Source: Phycisphaerae bacterium
GTDB lineage: Bacteria; Planctomycetota; Phycisphaerae; UBA1845; Fen-1342
Direction: 5' to 3'
Assembly: GCA_017999985.1 (NCBI GenBank)
Contig: JAGNKU010000015.1
Span: forward strand, 56,060-120,059
DNA length: 64,000 nt
Both the position numbers and the translations under genes were made by a program. The notes beneath the pieces were generated by a model. The model searched no databases. It was not told the DNA's origin and saw nothing but the letters and a program-made list of their open reading frames with translations. Position 1 is the first letter of the stretch, and every line of letters begins with the position of its first letter. Shown here piece after piece: positions 19,236-28,826 of this stretch.

Positions 19236-21341
19236 GTGCTGCTGGCTGAAACACACTGGCTGCCCGCCAAGCTCTACGCGACGCTGCCGTTCTGGCCGTT
19301 GCTGGGCGCGATTCTCGCCGGCTTGTTGGTCGCGCTGCGGCAGAGGCCGGAGCGGGCGCACTGGCCGGTCGTGCTGGGGGTGGCGGTGTCCGCGGTGCTG
19401 GGCGTGACCCTGTTTCTCGACCTGGGCCAGCACACCCAACCCTCCCTCTCGGGCGGCGAGCCAGGAGTCCGGGCAGCCGCGGCCGCGCCCGCGTTTGTCG
19501 TCGCGGAACCGACGCGTGACGCAGTGCCCCGTCCCGGCTTCGCGTACACGCTCTACCACTGGATCAGCCTCGGCGATCGGGAAAGCCTGCAGAGCGGCCA
19601 TTGGATCAGCGTTAATTTCTACGGCGACGGCCTGACGGGCATCATGCTGCTGTTCGTCACGGTGGTCTCCCTTATCATCGTCATCTACTCGATCGGCTAC
19701 ATGCGCGATCATCATGGGCACCCCGAGCGTGGCTACGAGCGATTCTTTGCGTTTCTTGGCCTGTTCGTGTTCTCGATGATCACGCTGGTGATGGCCGGGA
19801 ACTTCGTGCTGCTCTACCTCGGCTGGGAGCTCGTTGGCCTGTGCAGCTATTTGCTGATCGGCTTCTACTACGGCAAGCCATCGGCCGCCGCCGCCGCGAA
19901 GAAAGCGTTCATCGTCAACCGTATCGGTGACTTCGGTTTCGCGCTGGGCATCTTCGCGCTGTACTGGTTCCTGAAGGGCCATGTGCAATCGGGGGAGAAC
20001 CCGCTGGATTACGCGGTGGTCTTCAAGTACGCGCGCCACCTGGCTGAGCACCAGGTCGCGGGCATGTCGCAGGCGACGCTGGTTTCGCTGCTGTTGATGT
20101 GCGGCGCGGTGGGTAAGAGTGCCCAGTTCCCGCTGTACGTGTGGCTACCCGATGCGATGGAAGGCCCGACGCCGGTGTCGGCCCTGATCCACGCCGCGAC
20201 GATGGTGACCGCGGGCATCTACATGGTGGCCCGCTGCACGCCGATCTTCGCGCAGTCGGCGGTCGCGCTCGACGTGGTGCTGACGCTGGGGGTGATCGGG
20301 GCGGTGCTGACGGCGACGATGGCGCTGGCGCAGCACGACATGAAGCGCATCCTGGCGTACTCAACTATCAGCCAGCTCGCGTTCATGTTCGTCGCGCTGG
20401 GCTGTCGTGTGCCGGATTCGGCCGTCTTTCACGTCTTCACGCACGCGTGGTTCAAGGCGCTGCTGTTCCTGGGAGCCGGCAGCGTGATGCACGCGATGGG
20501 CGGCGTGATCGACGTGCGCCGGTTCAGCGGCCTGCGGCACGTGTTGCCCCGCACGTACGGGACGATGCTGGTTGGCTGCCTGGCGCTGGCGGGCTTCCCG
20601 CTGCTGGCGGGGTTCTGGAGCAAGGACGAGATCGTCCACGCGGCGTTCGAGCGTCACACGGTCGTCGGCGTCATCATGCTGCTGACCGCCGGCCTGACTG
20701 CGTATTACACGTTCCGCATGTTCTTCCTGTGCTTCCACGGCAAGCTGCGCCTGCCGGACGAGGCGGGGGCGCATGTGCACGAGTCGCCCGGGGTCATGAC
20801 GGTACCGCTGATGCTGCTGGCCGTCGGCGCGGTGTGCGCGGGTTATCTCGGCGTGATGCTCGCGCCAGGGTCGGGCGAAGCCTTTCTGGGCGTGTTCCAG
20901 CCGCACGGCTTCTTCCACGCGTATCTGGGGCACAGCACAATCGGCCACCCGGAGCACGGCCATGGCGGAATGTGGCTGATGTACTTGTCAGCGGTTGTGG
21001 CGCTGGCCGGCATCGGCTTGGCGTGGCTGCGCTTCGGCTCCGCGCCGCAGACCGAACCCGACCAGCAGTTGCTCGGGCGGGTGTGGAACCTGTGGAACGC
21101 GAAGTACTACGTGGATGAGATTTATGACGCCGTGTTCGTGCGGCCGCTCCGCAACCTGGGGCGGTTGTTCTTCGGCACGGACAACTACGGGGTGGACGGC
21201 ATAGTGTGGTTCGTGGCGGCGGTGCCGCGCGGGCTGGCGTTCGGGCTGCATTTCATACAGCGCGGCATGCTGCAGACGTACGCGGTCGGCATGGCCCTCG
21301 GTGTGGTCGTGCTGCTGCTGATATGGACTTGGGTGAGCTGA
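19236..21341 (+). CDS. nuoL: NADH-quinone oxidoreductase subunit L
   Basis: 701 residues from a GTG at 19236, six bases after nuoK. Largest antiporter-like proton-pumping subunit. Seen: NFVLLYLGWELVGLCSYLLIGF, AFIVNRIGDFGFALGIF, GKSAQFPLYVWLPDAMEGPTPVSALIHAATMVTAGIYMVAR, AYSTISQLAFMFVALG and FSGLRHVLPRTYG. The N-terminus has a longer than usual first loop (about residues 65-105). The C-terminal lateral helix region is present. Confidence 0.95.
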   Translation: MLLAETHWLPAKLYATLPFWPLLGAILAGLLVALRQRPERAHWPVVLGVAVSAVLGVTLFLDLGQHTQPSLSGGEPGVRAAAAAPAFVVAEPTRDAVPRPGFAYTLYHWISLGDRESLQSGHWISVNFYGDGLTGIMLLFVTVVSLIIVIYSIGYMRDHHGHPERGYERFFAFLGLFVFSMITLVMAGNFVLLYLGWELVGLCSYLLIGFYYGKPSAAAAAKKAFIVNRIGDFGFALGIFALYWFLKGHVQSGENPLDYAVVFKYARHLAEHQVAGMSQATLVSLLLMCGAVGKSAQFPLYVWLPDAMEGPTPVSALIHAATMVTAGIYMVARCTPIFAQSAVALDVVLTLGVIGAVLTATMALAQHDMKRILAYSTISQLAFMFVALGCRVPDSAVFHVFTHAWFKALLFLGAGSVMHAMGGVIDVRRFSGLRHVLPRTYGTMLVGCLALAGFPLLAGFWSKDEIVHAAFERHTVVGVIMLLTAGLTAYYTFRMFFLCFHGKLRLPDEAGAHVHESPGVMTVPLMLLAVGAVCAGYLGVMLAPGSGEAFLGVFQPHGFFHAYLGHSTIGHPEHGHGGMWLMYLSAVVALAGIGLAWLRFGSAPQTEPDQQLLGRVWNLWNAKYYVDEIYDAVFVRPLRNLGRLFFGTDNYGVDGIVWFVAAVPRGLAFGLHFIQRGMLQTYAVGMALGVVVLLLIWTWVS

Positions 21342-21374
21342 CATCGTGTATGACGGTGATGTGTTGTGCAGGAT

Positions 21375-21421
21375 GGTACGGGCGTCCCGCCCGTCGGCAG
21401 AACTGGCCGGAGCCCCGTACC
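21375..21421. repeat. REP/BIME element in the nuoL/nuoM gap
   Basis: Outer arms GGTACGGG (21375-21382) and CCCGTACC (21414-21421); inside, a perfect palindrome ACGGGCG, TCC loop, CGCCCGT (21378-21394). Same subfamily as 9330-9382. Confidence 0.85.
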
Positions 21422-21452
21422 ACTCATCCGGGCGGAGAATGACGTAACGCGC

Positions 21453-23123
21453 ATGGCGGCTTTGGGACTCAACCTGCTGATCTTCCTCCCGCTGCTGGCG
21501 GCGGTCGCCGTGTGGGCGCTGCCGGAGCGGCGCGCGGGGGTCGCGCCGAAGCTGTCCCTGGCGGTCGGGTTTGTGACGCTGCTGATCGCGGCGGGGCTGT
21601 TCGTGGAGATGCCGGCGGCGCTGCGCGGCGCGGACGGCGGGCGGGCACTGATCGGCGAAACGAAGGCCGAATGGATTGCGGTGGGCACGCGCAGCGACGC
21701 CGGCGGCGACCTGCTCAGCGGCGTGCTGTTGCGCTATCACATCGGCCTGGACGCCATCAGCATGCCGCTGGTCGCACTGACCGGCCTGCTGGTGCCGCTA
21801 TCCATCTGGTGCAGCTTCGCGGCGATTCGTACGCGGGTGCGCGAGTACTACGCGTGGCTGCTGGCGCTGACCGCCGGCATGTTCGGCGTGTTCGCCGCCC
21901 GCGACGTGCTGCTGTTTTACGTGTTCTTCGAGTTCACGCTGGTGCCGCTGTATTTCCTGATCGGCATTTGGGGCGGACCGCAGCGGCGGTACGCGGCCAA
22001 CAAGTTCTTCCTGTTCACGTTCGTCGGTAGCGTGTTGACGTTCGCGGGCATCATGTATCTCGCGCTGCGGGCGGCGCAGATCGCGCACAGCGACGTGCTG
22101 GATTTTGATCTCATGCGGCTTTCGTCGCTGGCCCTGGGGCAACTCAGCGCGACGGAACAGTCGCTGCTGTTCATCGCCTTCTTCTGCGGCTTCGCGATCA
22201 AGGTCCCGCTGTTCCCGCTGCACACGTGGCTGCCGCTGGCGCACACCGAGGCGCCGACCGCCGGCAGCGTGCTGCTGGCCGGCGTTCTGCTGAAGCTCGG
22301 CACGTACGGCTTTTTGCGCTTCAGCCTGCCGATGGTGCCACAGGGGGCGCTGGCGTGGGCGCAGGTCATGGGTGGCCTGGCGATCGCCGGCATCATCTAC
22401 GGGGCGCTGTGCTGCTGGGTGCAGCGCGACGTGAAGAAGCTGGTCGCGTATTCGTCCGTGTCACACCTGGGCTTCTGCATGCTCGGCATGTTCAGCCTGC
22501 TGCCCGTGGGCCTGAGCGGCTCGGTGCTCTACATGGTCAATCACGGCCTCAGCACCGGGGCGCTGTTCCTTGTCGTCGGCATGATCTATGAGCGTTACCA
22601 CACGCGCGACCTCGACCAGATCGGCGGCCTCGCCCGGCAGATGCCGGTGATGGCGTTCTTCTTCGTGCTCTTCGTTCTATCCAGCATCGGCCTCCCGGGC
22701 CTCAACGGCTTCGTCAGTGAATTCACCGTCCTGTTCGCGGCGTTCAACTCGGATGTGCTCGGCCGCTGGTACGGCGTGCTGGGCGCGACCGGCATACTGC
22801 TTGGCGCGATCTACATGCTGTACGCGACGGGCAAGGTGCTGTTCGGCCCGGTTGTCGAGCCGGCCGGCACGCCCGATCTGTCCGCGGGTTTGAAGAGGGA
22901 TCTGACTGGTCGCGAGATCGCCATCCTGTCGCCGATTGCCGCGCTCGTGATTGTGCTCGGCGTGGCGCCGCGCGTCGTTACGGACACGCTCGACCCGGCG
23001 CTACAGGTGCAGATCCTGGACCGGGTGCAAGAGGCCAAGATCGCCAGCGCGCCGGAGTCGGCCGCACCGTCGGTTGCGGAGCTGGTGTTCGTCGGGCCTG
23101 AGCCGGAAGGAGGGCGGCCATGA
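21453..23123 (+). CDS. nuoM: NADH-quinone oxidoreductase subunit M
   Basis: 556 residues from the ATG at 21453; the longer open frame runs back through the REP element and is discounted. Antiporter-like pump subunit: DVLLFYVFFEFTLVPLYFLIGIWGG with the key glutamate, FFCGFAIKVPLFPLHTWLPLAHTEAPTAGSVLLAGVLLKLG, and AYSSVSHLGFCMLG. Overlaps nuoN by four bases. Confidence 0.95.
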   Translation: MAALGLNLLIFLPLLAAVAVWALPERRAGVAPKLSLAVGFVTLLIAAGLFVEMPAALRGADGGRALIGETKAEWIAVGTRSDAGGDLLSGVLLRYHIGLDAISMPLVALTGLLVPLSIWCSFAAIRTRVREYYAWLLALTAGMFGVFAARDVLLFYVFFEFTLVPLYFLIGIWGGPQRRYAANKFFLFTFVGSVLTFAGIMYLALRAAQIAHSDVLDFDLMRLSSLALGQLSATEQSLLFIAFFCGFAIKVPLFPLHTWLPLAHTEAPTAGSVLLAGVLLKLGTYGFLRFSLPMVPQGALAWAQVMGGLAIAGIIYGALCCWVQRDVKKLVAYSSVSHLGFCMLGMFSLLPVGLSGSVLYMVNHGLSTGALFLVVGMIYERYHTRDLDQIGGLARQMPVMAFFFVLFVLSSIGLPGLNGFVSEFTVLFAAFNSDVLGRWYGVLGATGILLGAIYMLYATGKVLFGPVVEPAGTPDLSAGLKRDLTGREIAILSPIAALVIVLGVAPRVVTDTLDPALQVQILDRVQEAKIASAPESAAPSVAELVFVGPEPEGGRP

Positions 23124-24748
23124 TCGCCGGACCGCCCATTCCGCTCGCAGCGCTCGGGCCGGAAATCCTGCTGCTCGTCGGCGGCTGCATCGTGTTACTG
23201 CTCGGGCAGTCCACGCGCGACGCGCGCCGGCGCCTGGCGCCCTGGTGCACGCTGTCGGTTTTGGTGCTCGGGCTGGTGCTGGTGCTGGGGCTGCCGCGCT
23301 GGACGGCCGACGCGGTGGGCAACGGTCTCGCCTACGGCTCGCTGGCCATGTTTGTGCGGCTGAGCGCCCTCGAACTGGGCATCCTGCTGACGCTGGTGAA
23401 CTGGACCGGAGCGCGCGAAGCCGAGCGGGGTGAATTCCTCGCGCTGATGCTTTTCTCGCTCACCGGCCTGCTGCTCGTGGGGCCGGCCGACAACCTGCTC
23501 ATGCTCTTCTTGGCGCTGGAGTTGGTCAGCGTGCCGACCTACATCATGGTTGTGCTCAGCCGCACCCGCGCAGGTGCCCTGGAGGCCGGCACGAAGTACT
23601 TCTACCTGGGGGCGGTCTCCGCCGCACTCATGGCCTACGGCTTCAGCTTCCTGTACGGCGTCTCGGGCACGGCGTCACTCAGCGGGACGCTGAACGCGGT
23701 CGCCGACGCGCTACGGCAGCCCGGTACGCTCGCTGGTGGATTGGCCACGGTGGGCGTCGTCCTCGCGCTGGGTGGGCTGCTTTTCAAGATCGCCGCCGTC
23801 CCGATGCACTTCTACATCGCCGACGTGTACCAGGGGGCGGCCAGTCCGGTCGCCGGACTGCTCGGGTTTGTGCCGAAGCTGGCGGGTCTGGTGGCGATCA
23901 TCAAGATTCTGGCGCTGACCGGCGAATGGAGCACAAGCGGTACGCCAGTGTTCTGGCTGCTGTGGATCGTGGCGGCGGTGAGCATGACGGTGGGCAACGT
24001 GCTGGCGCTGCGGCAGACGAACATCAAGCGGTTGCTCGGCTACTCGGGCATCGCACACGCGGGGTACATGCTGGTGGGTGTGCTCGCTGGACCGCTGGCG
24101 GGCGACACGGGCTACGGCACCATGGGCGACGGGACCGCGGCGGCGCTGTACTACGTCGTCGTGTATGGGGTCGCCAACCTGGGAGCCTTCGCCGTGCTCG
24201 CGGTGCTGCGGGTGCGTGGGGCCGCCTGCGAAACGCTGCGCGACGTGGCCGGCGTGGTCCGCCGTCATCCGGGGTTGGCGCTGCTCCTGGTGCTGGCGCT
24301 GTTCACGCTGATGGGCCTGCCGCCGACCCCGGGTTTCTGGGGCAAGTTGAGTCTGTTCGGCAGTGCCTTGGCTGCGGCGCGCGCGACCGGCATTCCGGGG
24401 CACGATGCGTGGCTGATCGCGCTGGTGGTCATTGCCGTGCTGAATTCCGCGCTGGCGGCAGCGTACTACCTGCGCGTGATCGCCGCGGTGCTGCTGTATG
24501 AGAACGAGCAACCGGCGCATGCCGTGTCGGGCGAAGCGCAGCACATCGGCGCGCTGCTCTGCGGCTTCCTCCTGCTGATCTTCGCGCTGTACCCCAGCGG
24601 GTTGCTGTCAGCCGGGTTGAATGCGACGCGCGAACTCACGCACGCGGTCGCGGCGTCGCCGGCGACGAGCGCGGACGCGTGGGACGCCACACTCGCCGCC
24701 CCGCTGATGGACGCGTCGACGGCGCTCGCAGAGCGTCAGAAGAAGTAA
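23120..24748 (+). CDS. nuoN: NADH-quinone oxidoreductase subunit N
   Basis: 542 residues; ATG overlaps the nuoM stop. Third antiporter-like subunit: NLLMLFLALELVSVPTYIMVVLSR, KIAAVPMHFYIADVYQGAASPVAGLLGFVPKLAG, and LLGYSGIAHAGYMLVG. Last gene of the operon; its 3' end overlaps the convergent small lipoprotein gene by 13 bases and no intrinsic terminator is visible. Confidence 0.95.
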   Translation: MIAGPPIPLAALGPEILLLVGGCIVLLLGQSTRDARRRLAPWCTLSVLVLGLVLVLGLPRWTADAVGNGLAYGSLAMFVRLSALELGILLTLVNWTGAREAERGEFLALMLFSLTGLLLVGPADNLLMLFLALELVSVPTYIMVVLSRTRAGALEAGTKYFYLGAVSAALMAYGFSFLYGVSGTASLSGTLNAVADALRQPGTLAGGLATVGVVLALGGLLFKIAAVPMHFYIADVYQGAASPVAGLLGFVPKLAGLVAIIKILALTGEWSTSGTPVFWLLWIVAAVSMTVGNVLALRQTNIKRLLGYSGIAHAGYMLVGVLAGPLAGDTGYGTMGDGTAAALYYVVVYGVANLGAFAVLAVLRVRGAACETLRDVAGVVRRHPGLALLLVLALFTLMGLPPTPGFWGKLSLFGSALAAARATGIPGHDAWLIALVVIAVLNSALAAAYYLRVIAAVLLYENEQPAHAVSGEAQHIGALLCGFLLLIFALYPSGLLSAGLNATRELTHAVAASPATSADAWDATLAAPLMDASTALAERQKK

Positions 24749-25185
24749 GCGGACATTGGCTCCAGCCGCTCGGGCTTGCCCCAGAGCATTCGGCCGGCTT
24801 CGTCGCGATAGGTAGGGCCGCGGTCCTGGAAGCGCCGGACGTCGCGCCGCTGCCACTCCACGAACCACTGTGCGTTGCGCCGCAGGCGCGTGGTGCTGCG
24901 CTCGAGACTCATCGGCACGTCCGCCGCCGCCGTTGCCACCTTCTCCGGACGCCGCGCCTCGCTCTGACCAAACGCCTGCGCCGTGCCGGCCACGCGGTCG
25001 CGGCGCATTTGGATGCGGCGTTCCACGGCGGGTGATGGCCGGCAGCCGAATTGCAGCGCGAGACTCAGCAGCAGTGCGCTGGCGCAGAGTATCGGGCCGA
25101 GTCGCCGCGTTTGTAGTCGGTGTGCGGTGAGCAGCGTTATCGGAACCGGGTTGGGTCGTGCAATGGTCATCGTCGCTCGTATCAT
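24736..25185 (-). CDS. Hypothetical membrane-anchored or lipoprotein
   Basis: 149 residues (ATG 25185, alternative 25170). A hydrophobic segment LGPILCASALLLSLALQFGC near 30-48 ends in a lipobox-like Cys. The rest is Arg-rich and helical (RRIQMRRDRVAGTAQAFGQ, STTRLRRNAQWFVEWQRRDVRRFQD). No family recognised. Its stop lies inside the 3' end of nuoN on the opposite strand. Confidence 0.6.
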   Translation of the reverse strand: MIRATMTIARPNPVPITLLTAHRLQTRRLGPILCASALLLSLALQFGCRPSPAVERRIQMRRDRVAGTAQAFGQSEARRPEKVATAAADVPMSLERSTTRLRRNAQWFVEWQRRDVRRFQDRGPTYRDEAGRMLWGKPERLEPMSAYFF

Positions 25186-25238
25186 ACGTTCCGCACCGCG
25201 GTAAGTTGCGGCGCGCCCACATTATGCAGCGTGCGCGG

Positions 25239-25267
25239 TTGCATTGCTAGAAAGCGGGGCCTACAAT
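25239..25267 (+). promoter_or_regulatory. Near-consensus promoter reading into a gene-free gap
   Basis: TTGCAT (25239-25244), 17-nt spacer, TACAAT (25262-25267); expected start near 25274. No protein-coding frame follows on this strand. Confidence 0.6.
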
Positions 25268-25273
25268 GTTTTG

Positions 25274-25463
25274 CGACTGCCGGGACAAATCACGGCGGTC
25301 GAACGTGGCCACAATATTCGAGTGTCAGTGAGGAGGAGTCGCCCTGTCGCGGATGGTTGCGCGCCATCCGCGCAGGGCATCCTTGCTTTCTCCGGAGGAG
25401 GAAGCGGGGGACCAGGGTTGGACGAGCGGGCCTGCCCGGGCCGCCTGTTCAGCCCTACTTTTT
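25274..25463 (+). ncRNA. Candidate small structured RNA of about 190 nt
   Basis: Downstream of the promoter are, in order: ACTGCCG/CGGCGGT stem at the 5' end, a long hairpin at 25341-25378 (GCCCTG and GCGGATGG arms pairing with CCATCCGC and CAGGGC), a GCTT-CTCC/GGAG-AAGC hairpin with a GGA loop near 25388, and a terminator hairpin. Size is similar to 6S RNA, and the purine-rich third hairpin superficially recalls SRP RNA, but the specific consensus of neither was recognised. Only promoter, structure and terminator support it. Confidence 0.55.
25413..25463 (+). terminator. Intrinsic terminator of the candidate small RNA
   Basis: GGGTTGGAC pairs over 9 positions (two or three G-U) with GTTCAGCCC, with an inner GGGCC-rich hairpin, followed by TACTTTTT. 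It ends 25 bases before the waaA stop on the other strand. Confidence 0.55.
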
Positions 25464-25488
25464 GCGCGCCCGCAGGGCGGTCTACATG

Positions 25489-26796
25489 TTACGGGAGCAG
25501 CGCTAGGATCTGGTCTACGGTCCGCGTCGTGGCCCCACGCCGGCTGAGGATCGCCGCCCGGCCCGCCGTCCCCATCTGCTTGCGCCGGTCCGGATGCCGG
25601 AGTAGATCGGACACCGCCGGTGCCAGACCGTCCGGCCCGCTCAGTCGGCGGCAAGCCCCTTCGGAGATGAGCAGGTTCACGGCTTCGGCGAAATTGCCGG
25701 TATGCGGCCCAACCAGGATCGCCCGGGCCAGGCCCGCCGCCTCCATCACATCGGACCCGCCCATCGGCACGAGGCTGCGGCCGACGAATACGAGGGTGGC
25801 CAGCGCGTAGAACTTCCGCAATTCGCCCATGGTGTCGCCGAGGAACACCGGGCGCGGCTCGGTGACGCCGGCGGGCAGCAGGGGCGCGCCGGTGCTGCGG
25901 CGCAGGCAGGCATAGCCGCGCTGCACGATGAGCTGCGCGACTTCGTCGAACCGCTCGGGCTTGCGCGGAATGATCGCCAGTTGCAGGTCGGGGAACTGGG
26001 CGTTGAGCTTGGCGTAGGCCTCAAGAATCATGGCCTCTTCGCCGGGGCCGGTGCTACCGCACACCCACAACGGCCGCGTGACGATGATCCCCATGGCCTG
26101 GGCCAGCTCGTCCTGGCCGTCGATGTGATCGCTGACATCGGCGGCGTCGTACTTCACCGAGCCGGTGATCTCGACGCGTTCCGGCTCGACGCCCAGCTCG
26201 ACGAATCGCGCGCGGTACGTGCCGTCCTGAACGCCGACCCAGCGCAGCTTGCGGAACATCCGGCGGGCCAGCCAGCGGACCGCGGGATGATTGAAGCGCC
26301 GGACGCTGCGTTCGGCCGTGATGCGGCCGTTGGCGATGATCACGGGGATGTCGCGGGCCGTGGCGAGCTCGATCAGGTTGGGCCAGACCTCCAGCTCCAT
26401 GAGGACGATGACCGACGGGCGGACGCGCGTGAGCGTCTGGCGGACGGCCCAGGAGAAATCGAGCGGGTAGCGAAAGGTCACCAGGTTGGGGTACAGCGCC
26501 CGCGCGCGGTCGCGGCCGGTCTGCGTGGTGCTGCTGATGACGACCACCGTGTCGGGCGAGCGCTGGTGCAGCTCGGCGACGATCGTGCGGGTCGCGTTGA
26601 CCTCGCCCAGCGAGACCGCGTGGATCCACACGCAGTATGCCGAGACGGGTCGCGCGGGCACCCGGCCGAAGTACTCGCGCAGCGGGACGGATCCCGGTCC
26701 GCGCGTCAGCCGGCGATACAGCAGGTACGGGCCGCCGAGCACCAGCGCCAGCAGACCGTACAGCAGATCGAGTAGCAGTGGCATCAACTCTGTCAC
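25489..26796 (-). CDS. waaA: 3-deoxy-D-manno-octulosonic acid (Kdo) transferase
   Basis: 435 residues from a GTG at 26796 (ATG at 26784 possible). Inner-membrane GT-B glycosyltransferase that adds Kdo to lipid A precursor. Seen: N-terminal membrane anchor LLLDLLYGLLALVLGGPYLLYRR, the acidic motif HAVSLGEVNATRTIV (catalytic-base region), SSTTQTGRDRA, LMELEVWPNL, GSVKYDA and the C-terminal nucleotide-sugar site FVGRSLVPMGGSDVMEAAGL. It shows that the organism makes an LPS-type outer membrane. Confidence 0.94.
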   Translation of the reverse strand: MTELMPLLLDLLYGLLALVLGGPYLLYRRLTRGPGSVPLREYFGRVPARPVSAYCVWIHAVSLGEVNATRTIVAELHQRSPDTVVVISSTTQTGRDRARALYPNLVTFRYPLDFSWAVRQTLTRVRPSVIVLMELEVWPNLIELATARDIPVIIANGRITAERSVRRFNHPAVRWLARRMFRKLRWVGVQDGTYRARFVELGVEPERVEITGSVKYDAADVSDHIDGQDELAQAMGIIVTRPLWVCGSTGPGEEAMILEAYAKLNAQFPDLQLAIIPRKPERFDEVAQLIVQRGYACLRRSTGAPLLPAGVTEPRPVFLGDTMGELRKFYALATLVFVGRSLVPMGGSDVMEAAGLARAILVGPHTGNFAEAVNLLISEGACRRLSGPDGLAPAVSDLLRHPDRRKQMGTAGRAAILSRRGATTRTVDQILALLP

Positions 26797-26923
26797 CCCG
26801 GAATCGTCAACTCGGGCTCCTCTGTGCCGGGCGACGGAGGCGGCGCCCGGCGCTGCGGGCCGCTTTCCCCGGCGGCGGCGCGGCCGTAGAATCCATCGCC
26901 GTTGCTACAGGAGTCAGTCGTAT

Positions 26924-27772
26924 ATGTCCGTACGCTCGAAACGCGCCAACTGGGCTGTCATCATACTCGGTCTGCTGTCCGGCGTCGCGGCCAGCGCGCA
27001 AAGTGGCGGCACCTCGCCGACCGAACCGGCCGCGCTGGACCCGGCGCTGGATCGGATCCTGACGCGCCTGGAGGAGCGGGAGGTCGCGGATCTCCACGCG
27101 AATCTGGCGTGGCGCCAGGAATACGCGAAAGACCCCGAAGAGGATTGGGTGGTCAAGCGCGGCGAGATCTGGTACCAGAAAGCGCAGCCGGTGGCCAAGT
27201 TCATGATCCGCTTCACCGAGAAGGTCTCCGGGACACGGCGGGACAAGCTCGACGAGCAGCACCTGTTCGACGGGTTCTGGTACGTCGAACTGCAGTCGCG
27301 CACCAAGACCGTGCAGCGCCATGAAATCCGCCGGCCGAATGACCCCGGCAATCCGTACAAGGTCGGGCAGGGCTACTTCCCGCTGCCGTTCGGACAGAAG
27401 AAAGCGGACATTCTGAACGAATTTGACGTTCGCCTGCTGCCCCCGGCGGACAAGGACCCGCCGGGTACGGATCACCTGTTCCTGGTGCCGCGGGCGGGGA
27501 CGAACACGGGGCAGAGCTACAAGCAGCTTGATTTCTGGGTGGATCGCGCGGGGTTGACGGCCGGGCTGCCCACGAAGGTGCGCGTCGCCAAACTCGATGG
27601 CACCGGCAAGGTGGACTCGTACATCACGATCACGTTCACCGACGCACAGCTCAATCAGGGCTTCAGCGGCAGTATCTTCGAGATCAAGGTGCCCCCGGGT
27701 TACACCGAAACGATTGAGACGCTGCAGCCGATTGCGCCGCCGCCTCCGCCCGGCACGCCGGGTGGCTCGTGA
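26924..27772 (+). CDS. Exported LolA-like lipoprotein carrier-fold protein
   Basis: 282 residues; ATG at 26924 with CAGGAG upstream. Signal peptide ANWAVIILGLLSGVAASAQ. The body has the alternating pattern of LolA/LolB-like half-barrels (LAWRQEYAKDPEEDWVVKRGEIWYQKAQPVAKFMIRF, HLFDGFWYVELQSRTKTVQRHEI, LDFWVDRAGL...VRVAKLDGTGKVDSYITITFTD). It could be a LolA relative or a periplasmic sorting protein; identity rests on pattern only. Divergent from waaA. Confidence 0.75.
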   Translation: MSVRSKRANWAVIILGLLSGVAASAQSGGTSPTEPAALDPALDRILTRLEEREVADLHANLAWRQEYAKDPEEDWVVKRGEIWYQKAQPVAKFMIRFTEKVSGTRRDKLDEQHLFDGFWYVELQSRTKTVQRHEIRRPNDPGNPYKVGQGYFPLPFGQKKADILNEFDVRLLPPADKDPPGTDHLFLVPRAGTNTGQSYKQLDFWVDRAGLTAGLPTKVRVAKLDGTGKVDSYITITFTDAQLNQGFSGSIFEIKVPPGYTETIETLQPIAPPPPPGTPGGS

Positions 27773-27827
27773 TCGGCTGCTGCGCGGCCGGTGGGTGAAT
27801 CGCAGCGGAGTCGCATAGAGAGTTGAT

Positions 27828-28715
27828 ATGAGCATTCTCGTCGATAAGCAGACGCGGTTGATCTGCCAGGGCATCACCGGCAAGGCGGGGGCGTTTCACA
27901 CGGCGCAGTGCCTGGAGTATGGCACGCAGATCGTGGGCGGTTGCACGCCCGGGAAGGGCGGCACGAAGTCCGAGCACGGTTTGCCGGTGTTTGATACGTG
28001 CCATGCCGCCGTCGATGCGACCGGTGCCGACGCGACGATGATCTTCGTGCCCGCGCCGGCCGCGGCCGAGGCGGCGATGGAAGCGGCGGACGCGGGCATC
28101 AAGCTGGTGGTGCTGATCACCGAAGGCATTCCGACGCTCGACATGGTGAAGGCCCGCAAGTACCTGGACGACCAGGGCACACTGCTGATCGGGCCGAACT
28201 GCCCGGGCATCATCACGCCGGGCCAGTGCAAGGTCGGGATCATGCCGGGCTACATCCACCAGGCGCCGACGCCGGGCTCGCGCAACGTCGGGATCATCTC
28301 GCGCAGCGGCACGCTCACGTATGAGGCGGTGTGGCAGTGCAGCGAGCGCGGATTTGCGCAGACGACCTGCGTCGGCATCGGCGGCGACCCCGTGAAAGGT
28401 CTGAATTTCATCGAGCTGCTCGACCTGTTCGAGGCGGATCCCGAGACGCACGCGATCGTCATGATCGGCGAGATCGGCGGGACGGACGAGGAGAAGGCCG
28501 CGGCACACATCCGCGCGCGCATCCGCAAGCCCGTGATTGCCTTCATCGCCGGCCAGACCGCGCCGCCCGGCCGGCGGATGGGTCATGCGGGCGCGATCAT
28601 CTCCGGCGGCGAAGGCACGGCGAAGTCCAAGATCGCGGCGCTGCGCGAAGCGGGCGTGACGGTCAGCGACAGCCCGGCGACGATCGGCGAAGCGGTGGCG
28701 AAGGTGTTGTCGTAG
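27828..28715 (+). CDS. sucD: Succinyl-CoA synthetase, alpha subunit
   Basis: 295 residues. TCA-cycle enzyme; makes ATP or GTP from succinyl-CoA. Seen: CoA-binding Rossmann part ([22 protein letters not shown]), [16 protein letters not shown] and the phosphohistidine loop [13 protein letters not shown] (His about 246). The beta subunit gene sucC, normally adjacent, is not in the window. Confidence 0.95.
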   Translation: MSILVDKQTRLICQGITGKAGAFHTAQCLEYGTQIVGGCTPGKGGTKSEHGLPVFDTCHAAVDATGADATMIFVPAPAAAEAAMEAADAGIKLVVLITEGIPTLDMVKARKYLDDQGTLLIGPNCPGIITPGQCKVGIMPGYIHQAPTPGSRNVGIISRSGTLTYEAVWQCSERGFAQTTCVGIGGDPVKGLNFIELLDLFEADPETHAIVMIGEIGGTDEEKAAAHIRARIRKPVIAFIAGQTAPPGRRMGHAGAIISGGEGTAKSKIAALREAGVTVSDSPATIGEAVAKVLS

Positions 28716-28826
28716 CGTCCTTGCCTGGGCCAAGGAAGCCGAGCCGCGTTTGGTGTCGTCCGGCCGAGGACGCGGCGGGCGCGGTGGCCATGGGACGGGC
28801 TCCGCAGGGTGAGGCTGGCCGTGGGC

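Noticed and set aside
25244..25810. A 188-residue plus-strand frame across the waaA 3' end
   Set aside because: It runs antisense to waaA and through the terminator hairpin of the candidate small RNA, with no ribosome site or family pattern.
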